DNA of 13,393 bases from UPXZ01 sp964498765 (GCA_964498765.1 CAZCIU010000074.1:1-13393), one strand, 5' to 3'; counted from the stretch's first letter, positions 1 through 6,505 are shown. Made by a program: numbers and translations. Notes: generated from the letters alone by a model not told the origin.

Positions 1-133
1 TTTTATCCCGGACAAAAGTAGGAGCCGCGTTCAGTTTCATCGTTTTATCCCGGACAAAAGTACGAGCCGCGTTCGGTTTCATTGTTTTATCTCGGATAAA
101 ATGATGTGACGCGCTTAATTTAATCGTTTTGTC
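1..133. repeat. 42-bp tandem repeat, three copies plus a fragment, decaying rightwards
   Basis: Units lie at 1-42, 43-84 and 85-126, and a fourth unit starts at 127 but fades within about 7-10 bases. Each unit opens with TTTTAT(C)CCGGACAAAA or a variant of it. Units 1 and 2 differ at three positions; unit 3 differs from unit 2 at about thirteen. The array probably continues beyond the left edge. The unit length is a multiple of three, so open frames stay open through the repeat. On the minus strand it reads as a 14-residue repeat (DKTMKLNAAPTFVR) with no stop before the window edge, and two plus-strand frames are open through at least two units. Whether any frame is translated cannot be told from here. 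Confidence 0.9.
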
Positions 134-355
134 AAAGACAAAAACGTCTGGTTTTTCAAATTGCTTAGGTTAATTTAGAGCAAAAGCGAGAATTAATAAT
201 TCTTTGTTTAGAATTTTCGCCATTTTGCTTTAGATCTCCTTCCGACGAAAGTCGGTCACATTGCCATGGAAAGGCGTGCTGTATTGGAGGTTTTTCTTAC
301 TAAATTTATAAGGTTTAGGGGATGTAAAATAATTCCCCATTGATTTTATTCAGAT

Positions 356-390
356 AAATCTGACAGGTTTTTGAAACCTGTTAGATTTTT
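356..390. repeat. Palindrome with 15-bp stem (AATCTGACAGGTTT type)
   Basis: The left arm at 356-370 pairs with the right arm at 374-388 across a 3-base loop. All pairs are Watson-Crick except one G-T. A run of T follows on the plus strand, giving it the shape of an intrinsic terminator, but no gene ends just upstream. From memory, this kind of palindrome occurs as a dispersed intergenic repeat in Bacteroidota; that is recollection, not a search result. Confidence 0.65.
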
Positions 391-429
391 GCTGAGAAAT
401 GCTAGAAGTTCTTTCAATCCCCCTTTAAT

Positions 430-449
430 TCCCCCTTCTCCAAGGGGGA
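430..449. repeat. C-run/G-run hairpin
   Basis: CCCCCTT at 431-437 pairs with AAGGGGG at 442-448 across a CTCC loop. It is preceded by a related C-rich stretch at about 418-425. Such hairpins are, from memory, frequent intergenic repeats in Bacteroidota genomes. No adjacent gene suggests a terminator role. Confidence 0.6.
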
Positions 450-636
450 GGCGGGCTGAAAACACATTTATTCGTAAAATCTACTTGGTTTTATTCTTGA
501 AAACGACCAAAAATCCTCAAATAAAACGATAAAATGGATAATTATCTACTAAAAAATATATTTTCGGGGAAATATTTTTCAAATCTCCACACACTCAATA
601 GACTGATAAACTGACAGTTAAAAGAATTTCCCGAAA

Positions 637-662
637 AAGTTTTCAACAATTGTTGAAAACTT
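637..662. repeat. Perfect 26-bp palindrome
   Basis: The sequence reads AAGTTTTCAACAA followed directly by its reverse complement, with the centre at 649/650 and no spacer. It is embedded in very AT-rich DNA about 200 bases upstream of the gene at 866. Perfect spacer-free symmetry suits a dimeric protein binding site or a cruciform-prone sequence better than an RNA hairpin, which would need a loop. No known operator is recognised. Confidence 0.7.
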
Positions 663-865
663 GTATAAATAATATTTATTATTATTGAATTATTAGTTAT
701 TTTTGTAATGGAAATGCTAAGAATTTGATTCATTGCATTTTCCGGGATTACGAAGGTAATTCCTCTTTGACATGGTGAAATATAACAGGCTGTTTCAGTA
801 ATGCCTTGAAGAATGATAGCGTAATCTTGTAAAATTATTTTATAACATTAAATTAGATAATAATC

Positions 866-1639
866 ATGTACATAAAAAAGACTTACAATTTTGGGAGGTT
901 ACATAAATTTGAAACTCCCACGCTTATCAAAGGTGTCAATGCTATCTTAAAAAAATATGATACAGAAGCATTGGACATCAAAATCTGGTGTGATTTATTA
1001 CTGGATCAGGAATCAGAACTCGGTGAACTAACCGAAATCAATCGCAAGCATCCTGCCTCGAAAGAATTGAAAATGCTTCGTAAGCGGCGAAAGCTACTTC
1101 TAAGTGTGCTCAATACACATTATTCGGCTTTGGAGCGTGCGAATGTTGAACAACTCAAAGGACATCAGGAAATACTAATACCATTTCTTGAGCGCTTCGT
1201 TCGCAATCTGGTAACTAACAACTACAAGAAGTTGGAAGAACTGGTGACACAAATGCTGCGAAATACCGATGAGGACACGGAAATTCAATCTGCACTGGAA
1301 ACAGTAGGATTGAAGATTTATTTCGACGAGTTGAAAATGATTCAGGAAAATATTGCACTATGTAAATCGAAAGTTGTCAAGTTCAAATCGGAAATTCCGA
1401 AAATGCGAACCTCAGCTATCAAAAATTCATCAGTACAAGCCTTGAATAATTTGATACGATCCATTGAACTGGGTAAAATCAAAAATCCGGAAACGGATTA
1501 TTCGCCGCTTTCCAATGAATTGGATGTTTTTTTGGGTGAATTCAGAGTTTTGGATAAATCCCGAAAGACTCGTTCTAAGACAGCAGAAACAAAAAAAACA
1601 GCCGCATCGTCTACCACAACAACCGCGACTGCTCTTTAG
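866..1639 (+). CDS. Helical protein of unknown function (possibly DUF6261-like), basic Thr/Lys/Ala tail
   Basis: A 257-residue protein without a signal peptide or membrane segment, so probably cytoplasmic. It is dominated by long charged helices. One basic heptad-rich stretch covers about residues 65-100 (ELKMLRKRRKLLL and following), and more helices run to about residue 230. The last 27 or so residues form a disordered basic Lys/Thr/Ser tail ending in TTTTATAL. The N-terminus and length remind me of the Bacteroidota-specific family DUF6261, whose function is unknown; I cannot verify that here. The ATG at 866 is preceded by AT-rich DNA without a clear ribosome site, as is usual in this phylum. 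The gene stands alone: 865 gene-free bases lie upstream and a strong terminator starts 24 bases after the stop. No function is assigned. Confidence 0.8.
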   Translation: MYIKKTYNFGRLHKFETPTLIKGVNAILKKYDTEALDIKIWCDLLLDQESELGELTEINRKHPASKELKMLRKRRKLLLSVLNTHYSALERANVEQLKGHQEILIPFLERFVRNLVTNNYKKLEELVTQMLRNTDEDTEIQSALETVGLKIYFDELKMIQENIALCKSKVVKFKSEIPKMRTSAIKNSSVQALNNLIRSIELGKIKNPETDYSPLSNELDVFLGEFRVLDKSRKTRSKTAETKKTAASSTTTTATAL

Positions 1640-1662
1640 TACCTTTTGCTGACTAATCAATC

Positions 1663-1693
1663 AGCTCCGTATGCCTGTTTGCGGAGCTTTTTT
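1663..1693 (+). terminator. Rho-independent terminator of the 866-1639 gene
   Basis: AGCTCCG at 1663-1669 pairs perfectly with CGGAGCT at 1682-1688 across a 12-base loop, followed by six T and an AT-rich run. It lies 24 bases after the stop codon of the upstream gene and has classic intrinsic terminator form. Confidence 0.88.
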
Positions 1694-1865
1694 ATTTTAT
1701 AAAAGTTTTGCTCCGGCATATTCAGGGTAGATTTTCTAATTTTTTTTAACAATTAGTCAATCTAGAACAATGCAAATATAGTGGGAATAAGTTACAATTG
1801 TAATTACGAACGAGTTTTATTAAACTTTATTAACTCTTGTAAAATCTATTTTTACGATGAGAGGC

Positions 1866-1899
1866 AAAAAATCCTGACGATGCAAGCATCGTCGGGATT
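1866..1899 (-). terminator. Terminator of the minus-strand OMP-like gene
   Basis: The arms at 1870-1883 and 1886-1899 form a nearly perfect 14-bp stem (one G-T pair) built on GACGATGC/GCATCGTC. On the minus strand the stem is followed by a T run (plus-strand A run at 1866-1870). It begins 17 bases beyond the stop of the gene at 1916-2464. The stem is long enough to impede polymerase from either side, and two genes converge here. Confidence 0.82.
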
Positions 1900-1915
1900 G
1901 CTTATTTCTTAGTTA

Positions 1916-2464
1916 TTACAGTGCAAAATTATAACCAATACTTAGTCCTACAGTCGTAAAGTTTTGCGATCCTATTACTAGGTTTTGTTTGCTAAAACCA
2001 AAGTCACCGAAAGCTGCAATTTCAAATCCACGAACTGCATATCCTACAGTTGGCGAGAAAAGGAAAGTCGGTTTCCAATCCCATACTAATGCAGTTCCTA
2101 CACGCGGCTCAACGAAAAGACCGTTTTGAGCATCCCCGGTTGCCAATCTATAACCTAGAAGGAAATCCAGGTGATTGAAAGCGTCTGCTTCTTTATTTAA
2201 AATACTAGTGAAAAATTTTCCATCGCGTACAGGATTGTTAAATCCACGAACTGAAAGCGTCCAGAAATGTCTGTCTGATTTAGCAATCAAATTGTCTTGC
2301 ATAAATAAAGCAACAGTTCCACCGATACCAATCTTTTTGTCTTCGTCGGTTTTTGTAAGATAACCACCCTGTCCTGAAACATGAAGATACTTAAGAGATT
2401 GTGCACTCATTGTTCCTACCGCGATAATTGAAAAAACCAATAATGTAATAAATTTTGTTCTCAT
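1916..2464 (-). CDS. Small secreted, outer-membrane beta-barrel-like protein
   Basis: A 182-residue protein with a clear signal peptide: MRTK, a hydrophobic core to about residue 17, and a probable cleavage after MSA at residue 21. The mature part has short alternating segments rich in Gly and aromatic residues, for example GLFVEPRVGTALVW and FLFSPTVGYAV. It closes with a likely membrane strand, TTVGLSIGYNFAL. About eight such strands can be drawn, which suits a small barrel of the outer-membrane beta-barrel superfamily; the specific function is unknown. There is no plug, TonB box or sorting domain. The leader at 2465-2500 is A-rich on the coding strand, as is common for well-translated Bacteroidota genes. 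The upxY-like gene ends 231 bases upstream on the same strand. Read-through is possible, but repeats fill the gap. Confidence 0.75.
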   Translation of the reverse strand: MRTKFITLLVFSIIAVGTMSAQSLKYLHVSGQGGYLTKTDEDKKIGIGGTVALFMQDNLIAKSDRHFWTLSVRGFNNPVRDGKFFTSILNKEADAFNHLDFLLGYRLATGDAQNGLFVEPRVGTALVWDWKPTFLFSPTVGYAVRGFEIAAFGDFGFSKQNLVIGSQNFTTVGLSIGYNFAL

Positions 2465-2545
2465 TTTTTTTGTTTGTTTTTGTTTGTTTTATTTGTAATT
2501 TGTTGTAATTGAGTTTTTTGTTATTATTGAGTTATTGAGTTACCC

Positions 2546-2690
2546 GCCTGCGGCAGGCAAGTTAAGTAATAGACACATTAGGACATTAGTACATCAGTAC
2601 ATTGGCATATTTCTTACTTTCTAACTTTCAACTTTGTAGCTTACCTCCTCTACTTTCTAATTTCTGACTTCTAACTTCTAATCTTTAGGT
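2546..2690 (-). repeat. Composite repeat: GCCTGCGGCAGGC palindrome, ATTAGTACA repeats, TTAGAAG-type array
   Basis: Three low-complexity blocks sit between the upxY-like and OMP-like genes. At 2546-2558 is the palindrome GCCTG-CGG-CAGGC. At about 2573-2606 lie 9-10 base units such as ACATTAGGAC, ATTAGTAC and AGTACATTGG. At about 2622-2686 is an array that reads on the minus strand as TTAGAAG, TCAGAAA and ATTAGAAA. A shorter version (array plus palindrome) occurs in opposite orientation at 3638-3694. Apart from the palindrome this may be simple-sequence expansion. Confidence 0.7.
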
Positions 2691-2695
2691 TCACC

Positions 2696-3217
2696 TCACA
2701 CTTTCTCCACATATGACACCGGAAGTTCCACCGTAGCATATCCCAGCTGGTCTATCCTCACAGCGATGCGTGTCTTTCCTTCCTGGCTTATTAATTCTCC
2801 GTAAAGACCTTTGAGCGAGCCTTTGATTACTCGGACACTTTCACCGGCTTGAGGCATTTCGCTTTCCATATTGACCGTTGATTCGGAAAAATCTAGCATA
2901 AATCGGAAGTTTTCCATTTGTCTGTCCGGTATTACTGCAGGCTGATGTTCACCTCGTAATATCATATACCTGAAAACGGCCGGCAAAGTCAAAACCTGAT
3001 TTTGCTCCTTCTGATCAACACGAACAAAAATCAACATCGGCATCACAATCCGCTGAATTTTCTTCTTCCGATCGCTCCACTGCCTTACTTCCTCCTGAAT
3101 GGGCAGATACGACTCGATATTCATCGCATCCAAACGTTCTTTCACTTTTCGTTCGTGATGCATTTTCACATACGCCACCAGCCATCGCTTTGGAAGTTCG
3201 GAATCAGGATTGCTCAT
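2696..3217 (-). CDS. UpxY-type transcription antitermination factor (NusG paralog)
   Basis: A 173-residue protein with the two-domain plan of specialised NusG paralogs. The NGN domain covers about residues 10-115, opening RWLVAYVKMHHERKVKERL, followed by IESYLPIQ and the strand IVMPMLIFVRV. A C-terminal KOW domain at about 122-173 contains GESVRVIKGSLKGLYGELI. The family binds RNA polymerase and helps it through leaders of selected long operons, often capsule operons (UpxY, RfaH, LoaP). I chose the ATG at 3215-3217 because the NGN domain begins ten residues later. An upstream in-frame TTG at 3317-3319 would add a 34-residue tail unlike the family. No polysaccharide operon follows; the next gene downstream is a small OMP-like gene. 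The factor is therefore an orphan here, and its target cannot be named from the window. Confidence 0.85.
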   Translation of the reverse strand: MSNPDSELPKRWLVAYVKMHHERKVKERLDAMNIESYLPIQEEVRQWSDRKKKIQRIVMPMLIFVRVDQKEQNQVLTLPAVFRYMILRGEHQPAVIPDRQMENFRFMLDFSESTVNMESEMPQAGESVRVIKGSLKGLYGELISQEGKTRIAVRIDQLGYATVELPVSYVEKV

Positions 3218-3278
3218 TAATAGATACACTACGTGTCTACCTCTCACATTGACAGATAGACTTTTAACACTCTTTTTC

Positions 3279-3320
3279 TTATCTTTTTTAAGATAAATTT
3301 CAAATTGACAAAATGTCAAT
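3279..3320 (-). promoter_or_regulatory. Two hairpins in the leader of the upxY-like gene
   Basis: TTATCTT (3279-3285) pairs with AAGATAA (3290-3296) across four bases. ATTGACA (3304-3310) pairs with TGTCAAT (3314-3320) across three bases. They lie about 62 and 87 bases upstream of the chosen start. Neither is followed by a T run on the minus strand, so they are not plain terminators. They could be RNA leader structure, or the second could be a DNA operator. Function is inferred from position only. Confidence 0.45.
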
Positions 3321-3488
3321 TATTTATTCATAAAGTTTTATTATGCTCACGAAAATTGCGCAAAATTACACAATTATTTTCGATTAAAAAAAACCTTTTT
3401 TTTACATTTGTTCAACTTACTTCGCATATTAATCAAAAAAAATAACAGGTGAATCACAAAGATTATTTAAATAATTCTGAAAATCAAT

Positions 3489-3523
3489 CAAAGCTATCTA
3501 ATTGACATACATACACTTACAAA
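3489..3523 (-). promoter_or_regulatory. Candidate Bacteroidota promoter for the upxY-like gene
   Basis: On the minus strand TAGCTTTG (plus 3489-3496) matches the -7 consensus TAnnTTTG exactly, and a TTTG (plus 3520-3523) lies upstream. The spacer is 23 bases, somewhat longer than the usual 19-21. Transcription would start near 3482, giving a leader of about 265 bases before the ATG at 3217. Confidence 0.4.
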
Positions 3524-3637
3524 ACATGGTTCTTAGGAACCCTAAAATCGTATATTCATAAAGTTTTTATAAATAAAATTATATCAAGTTTTTCTATATG
3601 CCGATTAATATTACAAAATGAAGACAGGTGTTGAAGG

Positions 3638-3694
3638 TAGAAATTAGAAATTAGAAATTAGAAGTCAGAAGGTTAGAAGCTTGCCTGCCGCAGG
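3638..3694 (+). repeat. TTAGAAG/ATTAGAAA array plus CTTGCCTGCCGCAGG, inverted relative to 2546-2690
   Basis: The array of 7-8 base purine-rich units (three ATTAGAAA-type units, then TTAGAAGTCAGAAGGTTAGAAG) runs directly into CTTGCCTGCCGCAGG at 3680-3694. This 15-mer is the exact reverse complement of 2547-2561. The block TTAGAAGTCAGAA is also shared in inverted orientation. Together they make an imperfect composite inverted repeat around the upxY-like gene. Confidence 0.72.
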
Positions 3695-4024
3695 AAGGTC
3701 AGAAGCACCTAGCGATGGAGGTCAGAATAATGAAATTCGTAGTATGGGAACCATGAATAATTCATCAAGTATAATATGGTCATTCGAAAAGCTTACTAAT
3801 TGTGGAAAAATTAACTATCCGATTAAGCAAGTATTCCTACTTTCGAGATTGTTGCGTATAAGAATTTATATATTTAATCAAATTATTCCTAGCTATCAAA
3901 GTCTTTCACTTTAAATTTCAAAATCAAAACAAACAGTATAAAGTATTCATAAAAAATCAAGCACAATTTTTGTTATAATATAATCTACTTAAGAGGTAAT
4001 CCCAGATATTCACTATCTATAATT

Positions 4025-4089
4025 GTTAAAAATAATCGAGTTAAATTCTGTTAATTGTTAATTTAACATTTCATTTTAGATTAACTTTG
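4025..4089 (+). promoter_or_regulatory. Candidate rprX-rprY promoter with clustered GTTAA motifs
   Basis: TAACTTTG at 4082-4089 is an exact TAnnTTTG -7 box and ends only 7 bases before the ATG at 4097, so the transcript would be leaderless or nearly so. The -33 element is weak: the nearest ATTG ends at 4057, giving a 24-base gap. Upstream and overlapping are four GTTAA motifs (4025, 4040, 4050, 4057) and two TTAAC motifs (4063, 4081). They could form an operator, for instance for autoregulation by RprY, but AT-rich DNA makes chance matches likely. GAGG at 4091-4094 is too close to the ATG for a normal ribosome site. Confidence 0.45.
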
Positions 4090-4096
4090 TGAGGTT

Positions 4097-5611
4097 ATGA
4101 AAAGAAGCACGCTTTGGATACTGATAATTGTAATGGCTGTTACCTTCGGAGCCCTGATAGTACTACAAGTCAGATATCTTACCTCCACAGCCGAAATGGC
4201 TGAAAAACAATTTGATGATGGAGTGAAAATAAGCTTAATTCAGACTGTTACACTCCTGGAAGAAAACGAAGCGCTTCAATATTTGGCACAAACATTGGAG
4301 GAGAATAAGTATGTTCAGAAAAGTCCAAGTACCAGAAGGCTTAGCAGATCGGATGATTTACGCATTTCGGACTCGGTAAAAACCAATTGGAACAAGAACC
4401 AGACGGTGCCTTCGGTAAGACTTTCAACCGGACATGGAAAAGCAACGATAGAGGAAACTTCGAAGTTTTTGCGCGAAAAATTTGAATTGAATTTCTCCCG
4501 CTCGAAAACAATCCTCGACCAGGCGGTTTTCAACTGGCTGAAAGAAACAGAAAACAGAGATATCAGCGAGCGAGTTGATTTCAATGAACTGGACGAAATA
4601 ATTGGCACATATCTCAGCAGCAACGGCATTGATTTGCCATTTCTCTATTCGGTGGTGGATAAACGAAATAAAATCATCTATCAGTGCAACAAGACCATCA
4701 ATGTGAGTGGTTCGCCGAATACGGATAAATACCTGCAGAGACTTTTCCCGAGGGAAGAAAGCAAGCGTGAAGCATACGTGGAGGTCGTATTCCCTACGAA
4801 AAGGAACTTTTTATTTGGTTCGCTGAATTTATTGCTGCCGACAATCGGGGTGATATTATTGACACTGGCTATATTTATAAGCACCATTTTTATCATTTTC
4901 AGACAAAAGCAACTGAACACTATTAAGAATGATTTTGTTAATAATATGACGCACGAGTTTAAAACGCCGATTTCAACGATTTCTCTGGCTTCGCAAATGC
5001 TGCAAGACGGTGATATTGGTAAAAATCCGGCGATGTTGAAGCATGTGTCAAACGTCATTAAAGACGAAACGAAACGACTGAGCTTGCAAGTGGAAAAAGT
5101 GCTTCAAATGTCGATGTTTGAACATGAAAAAGCGACCTTGAAATTGACTGAAATTCACTTCAACAACCTGATGAAGGACATTATCAGCAGTTTCTCACTG
5201 AAAGTGACGAGCAAAGGCGGCGAAATAAACACTTCGCTGAAAGCGCAGAATGATAATGTGCTGATTGATGAAGTGCATTTCACCAACGTGATTTTCAACT
5301 TGATGGACAATGCACTGAAATACAGCGATAAATCGCCCATTCTGACCATCGAAACTTGGAATGAAAAGGATAATCTTTGCATCGGGATAGAGGACAACGG
5401 AATTGGGATTAAGAAAGAGCATTTAAAACGAATTTTTGAGAAATTTTACCGCGTTTCCACCGGTAATTTGCATAATGTAAAAGGTTTCGGTCTGGGATTG
5501 GCATACGTTAAAAAGATAATTAACGACCACCACGGCACGATAAAAGTGGAAAGTGAAATAGGATTAGGAACAAAATTTACTATAATAATACCAACGCTTA
5601 AAATTAATTGA
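4097..5611 (+). CDS. rprX: Membrane sensor histidine kinase, RprX-like
   Basis: A 504-residue kinase. One membrane helix lies at about residues 6-27 and a second at about 239-267. Between them is a periplasmic sensor region of about 210 residues that I do not recognise. The cytoplasmic part has the H-box with phosphoacceptor His286 (NNMTHEFKTPIS), an N-box (NVIFNLMDNALKYS, 397-410), a G1 box (EDNGIGI, 432-438), an F-box (IFEKFYR, 446-452) and a G2 box (GFGLGLAYV, 463-471). This is a complete HisKA-HATPase_c kinase with no HAMP domain evident. The N-terminus (MKRSTLWI) and the paired regulator match my memory of RprX of Bacteroides. The stop codon lies 2 bases before the regulator's ATG, so the two are certainly co-transcribed. 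The signal sensed is not visible. Confidence 0.88.
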   Translation: MKRSTLWILIIVMAVTFGALIVLQVRYLTSTAEMAEKQFDDGVKISLIQTVTLLEENEALQYLAQTLEENKYVQKSPSTRRLSRSDDLRISDSVKTNWNKNQTVPSVRLSTGHGKATIEETSKFLREKFELNFSRSKTILDQAVFNWLKETENRDISERVDFNELDEIIGTYLSSNGIDLPFLYSVVDKRNKIIYQCNKTINVSGSPNTDKYLQRLFPREESKREAYVEVVFPTKRNFLFGSLNLLLPTIGVILLTLAIFISTIFIIFRQKQLNTIKNDFVNNMTHEFKTPISTISLASQMLQDGDIGKNPAMLKHVSNVIKDETKRLSLQVEKVLQMSMFEHEKATLKLTEIHFNNLMKDIISSFSLKVTSKGGEINTSLKAQNDNVLIDEVHFTNVIFNLMDNALKYSDKSPILTIETWNEKDNLCIGIEDNGIGIKKEHLKRIFEKFYRVSTGNLHNVKGFGLGLAYVKKIINDHHGTIKVESEIGLGTKFTIIIPTLKIN

Positions 5612-5613
5612 TT

Positions 5614-6321
5614 ATGAACGAAGAAAAAGTAAGAATCTTACTATGCGAAGACGACGAAAATCTTGGCATGTTATTGAGTGAATACCTGCAAACAAAAGGG
5701 TATGACTGTGATTTACAGCCTGATGGAGAAGCCGGATACAAAGCGTTTACACGAAACAAATATGATTTATGCGTACTGGATGTGATGATGCCGAAGAAAG
5801 ATGGTTTCGCACTTGCTGCAGATATACGTGCTATGAATACAGATGTGCCAATCATTTTCCTTACTGCAAAATCCATGAAAGAAGATATTCTCCAGGGTTT
5901 CAAACTGGGAGCTGACGACTATCTTTCTAAACCTTTCAGTATGGAAGAATTGCTGTATCGTATTGAATCTATCTTGCGCCGTGTACGCGGAAAAAAATCG
6001 AAAGATGTGGTGACATACCAAATCGGTGGATTTATTTTCGACACGCAAAAACAAACGCTTGAATTTGATGGCGACATCAAAAAACTGACTACCAAAGAAT
6101 CAGAGCTGTTAAACTTGCTTGCTGCAAATGCAAACAATATCCTGGAACGTAATTTTGCTTTGAAAACCATCTGGGTAGATGATAACTATTTCAACGCGAG
6201 AAGTATGGATGTGTATATCACAAAATTACGTAAACTGCTGAAAGAAGATCCGAATGTGGCAATCATCAATATCCACGGAAAAGGATATAAACTGATCATG
6301 CCTCAACTGAAAGAAGAGTAA
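5614..6321 (+). CDS. rprY: OmpR/PhoB-family response regulator, RprY-like
   Basis: A 235-residue regulator. The receiver domain (about 5-122) has the acidic pair Asp13-Asp14 (CEDDENLG), phosphoacceptor Asp56 (CVLDVMMPKKDG), Thr84 (FLTAKS) and Lys106 (SKPFSMEEL). A linker (RRVRGKKSK) leads to a winged-helix DNA-binding domain at about 135-231, with TKESELLNLL, the recognition-helix region NARSMDVYITKLRKLL and the wing INIHGKGYKL. All catalytic residues are present. I start at ATG 5614, two bases after the kinase stop. An in-frame TTG at 5608 would overlap that stop and add only two residues. It very probably receives phosphate from the RprX-like kinase just upstream and controls transcription. 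The close match to remembered Bacteroides RprY supports the symbol. No terminator hairpin with a T run follows; a palindromic element begins 28 bases downstream. Confidence 0.92.
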   Translation: MNEEKVRILLCEDDENLGMLLSEYLQTKGYDCDLQPDGEAGYKAFTRNKYDLCVLDVMMPKKDGFALAADIRAMNTDVPIIFLTAKSMKEDILQGFKLGADDYLSKPFSMEELLYRIESILRRVRGKKSKDVVTYQIGGFIFDTQKQTLEFDGDIKKLTTKESELLNLLAANANNILERNFALKTIWVDDNYFNARSMDVYITKLRKLLKEDPNVAIINIHGKGYKLIMPQLKEE

Positions 6322-6348
6322 TCTTCCGAAATACCAATAAAAAAATAT

Positions 6349-6505
6349 CGCAGCTATGCAGCTCTATCTAAATCTCTGAATTTATTCTACCATACTATCG
6401 CCACTCTGTGGCTCCCGACATTTATCGGGAAAGCTGCATAGCAGCGATAGTATGGTAGCAGAATAATCAAAATTCTAATTTGAGCTGCGTAGCTGTGTAG
6501 CTGCG
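6349..6505. mobile_element. Palindromic element A, copy 1 (REP/MITE-like)
   Basis: A 157-bp element with terminal inverted repeats (CGCAGCTATGCAGCTC at the left, complementary to the right end, which carries an extra 8-base duplication at about 6490-6501). Inside, a perfect 15-bp stem (6387-6401 with 6444-6458) encloses three consecutive hairpins: GCCAC-TCT-GTGGC (6400-6412), CCCGA-CATTTA-TCGGG (6414-6429) and GCTGC-ATA-GCAGC (6433-6445). The outermost bases of the first and third overlap the long stem. Similarity to the second copy at 10090-10239 extends a little beyond the termini, to about 6340-6522. There is no open reading frame. It sits right after rprY and may also act on that transcript's 3' end. 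Confidence 0.82.

Larger units (their letters stand above)
134..865. other. Gene-free stretch with several unrelated palindromes
   Basis: I see no gene in this stretch. The only open frame of note (542-733, minus) has AT-rich, low-complexity content and no family resemblance. It holds an imperfect inverted repeat at 177-229 (AGCAAAAGCGAGAATT against AATTTTCGCCATTTTGCT), a GAAA-loop hairpin at 242-255, a 15-bp-stem palindrome at 356-388, a C-rich/G-rich hairpin at 430-449 and a perfect 26-bp palindrome at 637-662. A TATTTTTG box at 698-705 fits the Bacteroidota -7 consensus TAnnTTTG, but I found no matching -33 box, so I do not call it as a promoter. Confidence 0.6.
3320..4096. other. Divergent 777-bp intergenic region between upxY-like gene and rprX
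   Basis: No gene is supported here. The open frame at 3681-3914 begins inside the repeat array and is not protein-like. The region contains a palindrome GGTTC-TTAG-GAACC at 3528-3541 and a direct repeat TATTCATAAAGTTTT at about 3324-3339 and 3553-3567 (a shorter TATTCATAAA recurs near 3943). It also holds the TTAGAAG array at 3638-3694 and the promoter regions of both flanking transcripts. Confidence 0.6.

Noticed and set aside
1..133. CRISPR array
   Set aside because: The 42-bp units are contiguous and similar along their whole length, with no unique spacers between constant repeats, and no cas genes are present.
242..300. Structured RNA such as SRP RNA or a riboswitch around the GAAA-loop hairpin
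   Set aside because: Beyond one 5-bp hairpin the sequence does not match the conserved cores I know for these RNAs.
542..733. 63-residue open frame on the minus strand
   Set aside because: Low-complexity Ile/Asn/Ser translation of AT-rich DNA spanning the 26-bp palindrome; no protein-like features.
767..786. Sigma70-like TTGACA ... TATAAC promoter before the 866 gene
   Set aside because: The gap between the two boxes is only 8 bases, and the phylum uses a different consensus.
3218..3319. Longer start for the upxY-like gene from a TTG at 3317-3319
   Set aside because: It would add 34 basic residues before the NGN domain, run through two leader hairpins and use a rare start, whereas the ATG at 3217 fits the family.
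3681..3914. 77-residue open frame on the plus strand
   Set aside because: It begins inside the TTAGAAG/palindrome repeat and crosses AT-rich DNA. It has no family resemblance, no conserved pattern and no suitable start context.
5608..5613. TTG start for the response regulator, overlapping the kinase stop
   Set aside because: The ATG at 5614 gives the usual family N-terminus; the TTG adds only two residues.
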